A stretch of 35,908 bases of DNA, taken from Pseudomonadota bacterium. Lineage in GTDB: Bacteria; Pseudomonadota; Alphaproteobacteria; Acetobacterales; Acetobacteraceae. Of this stretch, positions 23,306 through 30,149 are shown one piece after another. Numbering within the stretch: the stretch's first letter is position 1; each line of letters starts with the position of its first letter. The position numbers and the translations under genes are program-made. The notes under the pieces were generated by a model, which was given only the letters and a program-made list of their open reading frames with translations, did no database searches and had not been told where the DNA came from. Location of the stretch: the NCBI GenBank assembly GCA_021805545.1, contig JAJZFB010000084.1, positions 1 through 35,908 of the forward strand, written 5' to 3'.

Positions 23306-24886
23306 TTAATGTACCACCTGCCGCGGCGGCGTACGCAGCAACAGTGTCAACGGCAAGGCCAGCAAAGCCAAAATCAGCATCAGCTTGAAATCATCCACAT
23401 AGGCGATAATGCTGGCTTGGCGTGTAATCTCATCATTCAACCGCATGGCTCCGGCCATTTGCACGGGGTTCCACAGCGCCCCCACGGCCCCGCTCTGCAG
23501 CATATGGTTAAACGGCGTAATCCTGGCGCTAAGCGCTGCATGGTTGGCCTGTGTATAAATAATCAGCAGCGCACCGGTAATGGAAATGCCGATGGAACTG
23601 CCGAGATTCCGCATAAGGCTGTAGATACCCGCGGCCTGGGTACGCATTTCCCCCGGCAAGGTGGCAAAAGCGGCCAAGGTAAGCGGCACAAACACAAACC
23701 CCACGCCCAGCCCCTGTATAACCCCCGTCACCACAATCGTCTCCGCTGAGATTTGCGGCGTCCAAGAGGTCATTTGGTATAGCGAGTAGGCATGGCAGCA
23801 AAAGCCCAGGCAAATAAGCAGCCTTGGGCTTACCCGTGCCGCCAGGCGCCCGCATAGCAGCGCCGCCGCCATGGTGCCCAAGCCGCGCGGCGCCAGCACC
23901 AGCCCGGCCACTACCACGGGGTAACCCATAAGCTCCTGCAAATAAGGCGCCAGCAGCGCGAGCGTGGCATAAACAATAAGGCCGACGATGAAGATAAATA
24001 TAATGCCCAGGACGAAATTCAAATCCTTGAACAGGCGCGGCGGCAGAAACGGCCGCGGCGCCAGGGCGGATTGCACGAGGAAAATATAAAACCCAAGCCC
24101 GGCCAGCACGGCCTCCACAATAATCTCGGTGGAGGAAAACCAATCCTGCTGCTCGCCCCGGTCCAGCATGAGCTGAAACGCGCCAATGGCCAGGCTGAGC
24201 GCGCCAAACCCCAGCCAATCCAGTCTTATGGTCTCGTGGCGTGGCGTTTCACGCAAAAAAATCAGCAGCCCGGCGGCGGTAATAATGCCAAACGGCACGT
24301 TTACGTAAAACACCCAGCGCCAGTCATAATGCGCCGTCAGCCACCCGCCCAGTATGGGGCCACAAATCGGCCCCACCTGCACGCCCACCCCCCACATGGC
24401 CATGGCCGCGCCGCGCCGCTCATGCGGGTAAATATCAAACATCACGGCCTGCGAGAGCGGCACCAGCGATGCGCCGCACATGCCTTGCAACAAGCGGAAA
24501 AACACAATCTGCCCCAAGGATTGCGAGGCACCGCACAAAACAGAGGTAATGGTGAAGCCGATAACCGACCCCACGAACAACCGCGTGCGGCCGAGCTTTG
24601 CCGCCAGAAAACCGGTAGGCGCCGTCATGATGGCGGCAGAAACGATATAGCTGGTCAGCACCCAGTTAATCTGGTCCTGGCTGGCGGCCATTGTACCCTG
24701 CATATACGGCAGCGCCACATTGGCGATGGTGGAATCCAGCGCCTGCATTACCGTGCCCAGCATGGCGCATGCCGTAACCACAATAAGCCCGGTATGGCTG
24801 AGCTTAACAGGCGGCTGCCCCAGCGCCATGGCGGCAGGCTGAGCCTGTGGCCCCTCCCCCTCAACGTCACGGTCCGGCTGCGGCAT
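23306..24886 (-). CDS. DHA2-family MFS multidrug exporter (EmrB/QacA type, 14 helices)
   Basis: The 526-residue protein has the EmrB/QacA signature. TM1 reads LIVVTACAMLGTVMQALDSTIANVALPYMQG, with the D-S-T-I-A-N-V-A-L-P motif. Motif A follows (FLAAKLGRTRLF), then motif C (WGVGVQVGPICGPILGGWLTAHYDWRWVFYVNVPFGII). Eight or so further helices make up the 14-helix topology. Such proteins export hydrophobic drugs or other organic compounds by proton antiport, usually with an EmrA adaptor. No EmrA gene is adjacent. The downstream RND set has its own adaptor. The ATG at 24886 has no clear ribosome site; Met20 (24829) is an alternative. Confidence 0.92.
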   Translation of the reverse strand: MPQPDRDVEGEGPQAQPAAMALGQPPVKLSHTGLIVVTACAMLGTVMQALDSTIANVALPYMQGTMAASQDQINWVLTSYIVSAAIMTAPTGFLAAKLGRTRLFVGSVIGFTITSVLCGASQSLGQIVFFRLLQGMCGASLVPLSQAVMFDIYPHERRGAAMAMWGVGVQVGPICGPILGGWLTAHYDWRWVFYVNVPFGIITAAGLLIFLRETPRHETIRLDWLGFGALSLAIGAFQLMLDRGEQQDWFSSTEIIVEAVLAGLGFYIFLVQSALAPRPFLPPRLFKDLNFVLGIIFIFIVGLIVYATLALLAPYLQELMGYPVVVAGLVLAPRGLGTMAAALLCGRLAARVSPRLLICLGFCCHAYSLYQMTSWTPQISAETIVVTGVIQGLGVGFVFVPLTLAAFATLPGEMRTQAAGIYSLMRNLGSSIGISITGALLIIYTQANHAALSARITPFNHMLQSGAVGALWNPVQMAGAMRLNDEITRQASIIAYVDDFKLMLILALLALPLTLLLRTPPRQVVH

Positions 24887-24993
24887 GAAGTCTCAACCCA
24901 ATATTAAAGATAAGGCCGGCCACGCCGGGCATTACGACGAGGGTTGGTCCGCCTGAACTGGGGATTAGGTTAGCATATCTGCCGTATAGCGGC

Positions 24994-25025
24994 AACCCGG
25001 CACAGGGCAAGCCCTTTGCCGGGTT
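24994..25025 (-). terminator. Hairpin between the chemoreceptor gene and the DHA2 gene
   Basis: A 9-bp stem (24994-25002 with 25017-25025) continues after one mismatch into a 5-bp inner stem (25004-25008 with 25011-25015) and an AA loop. It lies about 60 bases past the chemoreceptor stop codon and about 110 bases before the DHA2 start. No T-run follows, so it may be a Rho-type terminator or a structural element. Confidence 0.45.
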
Positions 25026-25085
25026 CAACACAACCTGGCCGTGCCGCCAGAGGCTGTTCGCAAATTATACGCCGGTAACGGCCTT

Positions 25086-27011
25086 TCAGAACTCGTCCCA
25101 GCCTTGGTCATCTGCCGCCACAGGCACCGGGCGGGGGCGAAACTGGCCGCTTAAGGCCGATGCCTTTTGTGCCGGCACCCGTGCCGGGGTGCTCCGCGCG
25201 GCCGGAGGGGCGGTATCCACCTCACCAATCTGGAACATGCCGACCAGACGCGCCAATTCCTCCGCCTCGCTGGCCAGCGCGTGGCTCGCGGCTGTGGCCT
25301 CCTCCACCATGGCGGCATTTTTCTGTGTCACCTGGTCCATCTGCCCTACCGCCGCGTTCACCTGGTTCAACCCGCTCGCCTGCATTTCTGCCGAAGCCGC
25401 AATATCCCCCACCAATTGGTTGATCTGCGCCACCTGCTCCACAATGCGCGCCAGCGCGGCACTGGTTTCCGCAACCGATTTGACGCCACTGCCCACCTGG
25501 GTGTTAGACGTGGAAATAAGCGCCTTGATCTCCTTCGCCGCATCGGCCGAGCGCTGCGCCAGCGCCCGCACCTCGGTGGCCACCACGGCAAAACCGCGCC
25601 CCGCATCGCCCGCCCGCGCCGCCTCCACCCCGGCATTCAGCGCCAGCAAATTGGTCTGGAACGCAATCTCATCAATCACGCCAACAATACTTGCAATCTG
25701 TTGCGCGGATTTCTCGATATCGTTAATGGCGGCCACGGTTTCCTGCATCAGGGCACCAGAATGTTCGGCGTTCTCCTTGGCTGCCTCCACTATGGCACGG
25801 GCAGAATGCGCGCCCTCGGCGGTTTTATGCACGGTCGCGGTAATATCCCCCAGCGCCGCCGTGGTCTGCTCTAAATTGGCCGCCTGCTGCTCCGTGCGGC
25901 GGGCCAAATCGTCCGAAGCCTGCATCATTTCCCCAGCACCAGAGCGCACCCCCTCGGTATTGCGGGCAATCGCGCCCATCGCATCCTGCAACTTTGTCAT
26001 GGCGCTGTTAAAATCGCCCCGCAAAGTTTCGTACTCGCCGGCAAAAGCCTCGTTCAGGCGGAACATCACATCCCCCCCGGCCAGATGCGAAAGCCCGGCA
26101 GCCAGCCCATCCACCACATTGCGCTGCTCCTGCTGCTTTATCTCGCGCTGGCGCATCAGCTCGGCCTGCTGGGCTTCCTGCTGCGCTTTCATTGCCTCCT
26201 GCTCGGCCCGCAACGCGTTCATCCGGTTCTGGTTCTCGCGGAACACGTCCAGCGAGCGCACAATGGCGCCAAACTCATCGCGCCGCGCCAAGCTGGCCAG
26301 GTCAATCTCGTTCCGTCCGCTCGCCAATTGCTCCGTGGCACCAGAAATAGCGGTAACGGTACGGCGCACGGCAAGGGTAATAAAGCCCGCCACCAGCGCC
26401 ACCACCACCAAAGTACCCAGCACAAACGCCGCCAGAATCTGGCCGATTATTCTTGCCGCGCGCGTGCTGGCGGCGGCCCTGGCGCCAGAGCGCGCCGCCA
26501 TCTCCTTCGAGATGCCACCCAGCCCGCTCGTCATGCGCGCATAATTGGCCTGGAAGGGCGCGATGAACGAAGCGGCCGAGTTAAAATCGATCCCGAGCAT
26601 CGAGCCAACAACTTTAACACCGCCACGGTAATCGGCGAGATCCTTCAGCACGGCATCGAACGGCGCGCGCTGGCCGGGTGGCAGAAGCGGTTTCAGCGCC
26701 GCGAGGTCAGCCTGCACCGTATCAATCTGCTTCAACACATTATTGAGCGCCGCAGCGCTACCCGCCGCGCTGCCCCCCGCCGCCTGCTCTGTCATCAACT
26801 CGTATAACGCACCATTGGCGGCGGTGATCCCCTGGGAATCCGCGGCCAGGCGGCTTTCAACCCGGCTGGCCGCAATCACGCCATGCAGCACATGGGTCTG
26901 GCTCTCGCCCGACCAAACCGCCATAAGCGCCACGGCGGCCAGCATGAGCAGTGCAAAAGCTGATGGAAAGCCGACCTTAAAGACCAGCGGAATATCAGCG
27001 AACCGTACCAT
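25086..27011 (-). CDS. Methyl-accepting chemotaxis protein
   Basis: The 641-residue chemoreceptor has a first membrane helix at about 13-33, a periplasmic helical sensor domain (34-187) without a recognisable ligand family, and a second helix at 188-215. A HAMP segment (216-265), a Gln/Glu/Ala-rich coiled coil (262-298) and a probable second HAMP (300-350) follow. The methyl-accepting signalling domain has the conserved hairpin tip DEIAFQTNLLALNAGVEAARAG (near 447-468). The C-terminus ends GWDEF, resembling the pentapeptide that docks CheR/CheB. GGAG (27021-27024) at nine bases supports the start at 27011 rather than the open frame to 27188. It starts 20 bp after the YfiR-like gene stop, forming an operon with it and probably with the TonB receptor. 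Confidence 0.93.
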   Translation of the reverse strand: MVRFADIPLVFKVGFPSAFALLMLAAVALMAVWSGESQTHVLHGVIAASRVESRLAADSQGITAANGALYELMTEQAAGGSAAGSAAALNNVLKQIDTVQADLAALKPLLPPGQRAPFDAVLKDLADYRGGVKVVGSMLGIDFNSAASFIAPFQANYARMTSGLGGISKEMAARSGARAAASTRAARIIGQILAAFVLGTLVVVALVAGFITLAVRRTVTAISGATEQLASGRNEIDLASLARRDEFGAIVRSLDVFRENQNRMNALRAEQEAMKAQQEAQQAELMRQREIKQQEQRNVVDGLAAGLSHLAGGDVMFRLNEAFAGEYETLRGDFNSAMTKLQDAMGAIARNTEGVRSGAGEMMQASDDLARRTEQQAANLEQTTAALGDITATVHKTAEGAHSARAIVEAAKENAEHSGALMQETVAAINDIEKSAQQIASIVGVIDEIAFQTNLLALNAGVEAARAGDAGRGFAVVATEVRALAQRSADAAKEIKALISTSNTQVGSGVKSVAETSAALARIVEQVAQINQLVGDIAASAEMQASGLNQVNAAVGQMDQVTQKNAAMVEEATAASHALASEAEELARLVGMFQIGEVDTAPPAARSTPARVPAQKASALSGQFRPRPVPVAADDQGWDEF

Positions 27012-27031
27012 CACACTTTCCTCCGCATGGC

Positions 27032-27556
27032 TCAGATTTCGGTAACCATCATCAAAAAGGCTGAAGCGAAACCAACATTGCTGGCCGTGGCCGCCGCCTT
27101 GTTCACGGTAATCTGCACTTGCGGCACGCTCTGCACGCTCACCGCGCAATAGCCAGCCTTTGTCGCGCTTAAATCGGTGGTTATGCATATGGTTTTACTG
27201 GATGCCGCCTGCGCCTGCACCGCCGCCGCCGCCGCGCCAAGCCCCGAGGTGAGAAAATACGCATTCACCGGCGTGGCGCTTATACTGGCAATGGGCACCG
27301 GCACTGGCACCAAGGTAATGCCGCCCACCGCCAGCCCGCTGCCCAAAATGCCAGTCAGCGCCTGCTCATCGGCGTTGGAGGCGGCAACAGATGGGTCGTA
27401 CACAATACCCAGCTTTACCGTTCCGCTAAATGGCGTGGAGGTAAAGGTCAGCACTCGTGCCGCCACCTGTACATCCTTGGCTGTAACCTGCGCTTTAACA
27501 GCCCCTGGCATCACCAGTAAAACGGCCGCCACAAGACTCAATAAATATTTCCGCAC
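27032..27556 (-). CDS. YfiR/DUF4154-like periplasmic protein
   Basis: The 174-residue protein has a signal peptide (MRKYLLSLVAAVLLVMPGAVKAQ). The mature part follows the DUF4154/YfiR outline: a GTVKLGIVYDPSV strand, a central ALTGILGSGLAVGGITLVPVPV region, then KTICITTDLSATKAGYCAVSVQSVPQVQITVNKAAATASNVGFASAFLMMVTEI. The N-x-x-A-A and FASAFL end matches the family C-terminus. Cys124 and Cys137 could form the C-terminal disulfide found in YfiR. In Pseudomonas, YfiR is a periplasmic repressor of the membrane cyclase YfiN. Here its neighbour is a chemoreceptor instead. The start codon is GTG (27556) with only a G-rich site upstream. The family call is from pattern, not a search. Confidence 0.6.
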   Translation of the reverse strand: MRKYLLSLVAAVLLVMPGAVKAQVTAKDVQVAARVLTFTSTPFSGTVKLGIVYDPSVAASNADEQALTGILGSGLAVGGITLVPVPVPIASISATPVNAYFLTSGLGAAAAAVQAQAASSKTICITTDLSATKAGYCAVSVQSVPQVQITVNKAAATASNVGFASAFLMMVTEI

Positions 27557-27649
27557 GATGCCCCCTACCCCGCAACGGGTCGCAAACAGCCCACCCTACC
27601 GGCGGGCGTTGAAGATAAATTGGAGATCCATACCAAACTCTTAAGCCCA

Positions 27650-27677
27650 AAACGCGCCTGCCCTGGCGGGCGCGTTT
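27650..27677 (-). terminator. Hairpin after the TonB receptor gene
   Basis: AAACGCGCC (27650-27658) pairs with GGCGCGTTT (27669-27677). The stem starts four bases after the receptor stop codon on the minus strand. There it is followed by TTTTGGGCTT, which counts the stem's own final T residues. It may be a partial terminator that lowers expression of the YfiR-like and chemoreceptor genes relative to the receptor. Confidence 0.55.
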
Positions 27678-27681
27678 GACG

Positions 27682-29727
27682 CTAGAAATTATAAGTTCCG
27701 GTAAACAGCACCCGCCTGGCCACCTCGGGCCCCGCGCTCACAATAGTCTGGTTGGATTGCATTTGCGTGCCGGTAACCGCCAGAACAAGATGGGGCGTAA
27801 CATTATAAGCAAGGCGCGCATTCAGCGTCACGAAATTGGAGATGGTTTTTGGTGCATAACTTTCTCCCGCCGGGCTCACATTCAAAATAATATCCGTATA
27901 GCGCGACTGCCATTTGCCTTGCAGATCCGCCTCGAACTTATCCTTGGTGTAGCCCAGCCCAAAAACAACGGCGCTAACCGGCGTGGCATTATTATAGTCA
28001 TACGGCGTCACCGGCGGGCCAGGCACGGTAAGGTGCGCGCGTACGGCATCAAGCGTATAACCCAGCGTCCACCGCAAGCCTGAAGGGTCGCTCCCCGTCA
28101 ACACCAGCTTTGTACCAAAGACCTGTCCGTTACCCACATTTTGTGAAATTTCCTGATAATAAGGATAGTTAAGCACACCGGGAAGATTTCCACCGTAAGA
28201 CAGCAGGTCGTGTACCGTGCTGTAAAAAAATGCCGTGGAGAGCGTGGATTCAACCGGCGCCAAAACGCGGTCATAATCAATCTCGTAATTCATCGTCACG
28301 GATGGTTTGAGGTACGGATTACCGGCATTGACCAGAACAATGCCCCCCGCCTGAGGCGTTGCCGAATTCAGCCCCAGCTCCACCTGGCTCGGCGCCTGCA
28401 CACCACGCCCAACCAGCAGGCGCAACGTATCATTATTCGTGGGCTGCCACACCAGCCCGGTATTAAAACTGGGCGCTGTGAATTGCGTATGCGCGTAATC
28501 GGCCTGGGTGTACGGGTTGCCCGCCACGGTTGGGGTGCCACGATGCATCACCAGCCGGTCCAGCCGCACCGCGTTGGTCAGCGCCAGCTTGGGCGTTATC
28601 TGCCAGTTCCACATGCCGCTCATGGCATAATCCTGGTAATCAGCGGAGCCATTGAATGAAGAATGCGCGGTGTCATCCCACTCCCGGTTGGCGCGATATT
28701 CTATTCCAATCCGAACCGCGTTTGTTGTGCCCAGCTTGAATAAATCATTGGCCTGCACAACGCTCACCTGGTTCCAGCTCGGGCTGGCGTAAATGCCGCC
28801 CATGGGCAGGGTCAGGCTTGACTGGTCCTTGTTGAGATAAGCCTGAATATTGAACAAGCCCCATGCCGTATCCGCCGCGAACCCGCCCTTATAGCTGTTG
28901 GTGCGGTAGGCATATTTTGTCGGCACATAAATAATCGATTGCGAATCAGCGGCGCTGTCCAGATGCGTCACCTCCAACGACACCTCGGTATGCGCGCTCG
29001 GCTTCGCACGCCCATCAATCGCGTAGCTCGATTCATATGGCCGGGTCTCGTAACTATTATACGAAGGCAGCGAATGAATCGAATATTCATTCGTCTTCAG
29101 CCCGCCCAGCTGCACGGTCACCCCCGCCTTGCCCGGCTCCTGGGCGGTGGCGACGAGAGACCCGGCATAAGTGCCATCCGAGCCAATGCCGAGATTCAGC
29201 GTGTCGGTCTTATCCGTCAGCGGATCGTAGGTAATAATGTTAATCACGCCGCTTGCGGCATTAAAGCCGAACAACGCCGAGGCCGGGCCTTGCACCACCT
29301 CAATTTGCCTGATGTCCGCAAGCTGCACGGGCAGCGTGTTCCAGGCGGTAAAACCGTAACTATCCTGGTAAACCTGGCGCCCATTGATGAGCACCAGCAG
29401 GCGCGGGTTATAAACCTGGCTGAACCCGCCGATGGAAACCTCGCTGTCCATCGCGCCATAGGTCCGCACATCCACCCCGGCGATGAAGCGCAGCACACCC
29501 GGAATATCGGTGGCGCCGGAACGGCGTATCTGGTCCGCTGTGATAATCTGCATATCCGCCGGCGCCTGGCTGGCCAGCTGCGGCGAGCCCGTTGCCGAAG
29601 TCGTCACTGGCTGGCCAAACATCTGCTCCAGCGCGCCATAATCCACATTTTGCGCATGCACCGGCCGCGCCATTGCCATGCCCAGCACGGCCGCCGAAAC
29701 CAGACCCAGACGTTGTTGCAATTTCAT
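27682..29727 (-). CDS. TonB-dependent outer-membrane receptor
   Basis: The 681-residue protein has a signal peptide (MKLQQRLGLVSAAVLGMAMARPVHAQ) and an N-terminal plug domain. The plug reads MQIITADQIRRSGATDIPGVLRFIAGVDVRTYG...RLLVLINGRQVY...IRQIEVVQGPASALFGFNAASGVINIIT, the standard TonB-receptor plug motifs. A 22-strand barrel follows and ends RRVLFTGTYNF with the terminal aromatic residue of outer-membrane proteins. The plug style resembles BtuB/CirA and vitamin or siderophore receptors, but the ligand is unknown. It takes up a substrate using TonB/ExbBD energy; those genes are not in the window. The start at 29727 is set by the signal peptide, with GGGGGA four bases upstream. It is followed by a YfiR-like gene and a chemoreceptor. 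Confidence 0.93.
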   Translation of the reverse strand: MKLQQRLGLVSAAVLGMAMARPVHAQNVDYGALEQMFGQPVTTSATGSPQLASQAPADMQIITADQIRRSGATDIPGVLRFIAGVDVRTYGAMDSEVSIGGFSQVYNPRLLVLINGRQVYQDSYGFTAWNTLPVQLADIRQIEVVQGPASALFGFNAASGVINIITYDPLTDKTDTLNLGIGSDGTYAGSLVATAQEPGKAGVTVQLGGLKTNEYSIHSLPSYNSYETRPYESSYAIDGRAKPSAHTEVSLEVTHLDSAADSQSIIYVPTKYAYRTNSYKGGFAADTAWGLFNIQAYLNKDQSSLTLPMGGIYASPSWNQVSVVQANDLFKLGTTNAVRIGIEYRANREWDDTAHSSFNGSADYQDYAMSGMWNWQITPKLALTNAVRLDRLVMHRGTPTVAGNPYTQADYAHTQFTAPSFNTGLVWQPTNNDTLRLLVGRGVQAPSQVELGLNSATPQAGGIVLVNAGNPYLKPSVTMNYEIDYDRVLAPVESTLSTAFFYSTVHDLLSYGGNLPGVLNYPYYQEISQNVGNGQVFGTKLVLTGSDPSGLRWTLGYTLDAVRAHLTVPGPPVTPYDYNNATPVSAVVFGLGYTKDKFEADLQGKWQSRYTDIILNVSPAGESYAPKTISNFVTLNARLAYNVTPHLVLAVTGTQMQSNQTIVSAGPEVARRVLFTGTYNF

Positions 29728-29889
29728 ATCGTCCCCCAATGCCCCCGGCACAATCAGAAATCCAGACACCGGCAGCGCGGCACCCGTTGTGAAGCCCGAT
29801 TAAAGCCCTGAGATTGACAGAAGATTTATGCCGCGCCGATTTTTCTGAAAACGCAAAAAGGCCAGCCCTGTTTCATGCCACGCAAATCC

Positions 29890-29920
29890 TGCGGGGCGGC
29901 GGCGCGGCAGCCGCCCCGCA
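29890..29920. repeat. GC-rich hairpin in the divergent intergenic region
   Basis: An 11-bp stem (29890-29900 with 29910-29920) encloses a nine-base loop. It lies about 165 bp upstream of the receptor start and about 230 bp upstream of the dehydrogenase start. It could be a barrier between the two divergent units or part of a long 5' leader. Its role is unknown. Confidence 0.6.
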
Positions 29921-30084
29921 AACACCCGGCACGGTTTGCGCGCGCAACGCCCGGCGCCATGGCCGCTTGCATCCCACGGCATCCGGCCCTCCCGCCAGCG
30001 CGCACGCCAGTTTACACCCCGCCGGAGCGGGCCGGAAACCACCCCGCCCCCGCGATAAGCCACCGCCGAAGCCCAGCCAACACA

Positions 30085-30101
30085 TTGTCAGCGATTGACA
30101 A
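30085..30101 (+). promoter_or_regulatory. Candidate operator overlapping the -35 of the acyl-CoA dehydrogenase gene
   Basis: TTGTCA (30085-30090) and TGACAA (30096-30101) form a perfect inverted repeat with a five-base spacer. The consensus -35 hexamer TTGACA (30095-30100) lies inside its right half. No good -10 hexamer is visible at 16-18 bp. A regulator bound here would compete with RNA polymerase. The site is 49 bp from the ATG at 30150. Confidence 0.45.
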
Positions 30102-30149
30102 GCGGCTCCTTTCCATAAATGCCAGTACCAAATCATGTAGGAGACTTTC

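Larger units (their letters stand above)
29728..30149. other. Intergenic region between divergent receptor and acyl-CoA dehydrogenase genes
   Basis: This stretch of about 420 bp contains no supported gene. It holds an 11-bp GC hairpin (29890-29900 with 29910-29920), the inverted repeat at 30085-30101 and the ribosome site AGGAG (30139-30143) of the acyl-CoA dehydrogenase. Promoters of both divergent genes should lie here. I see a good -35 element only on the plus strand. Confidence 0.6.
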
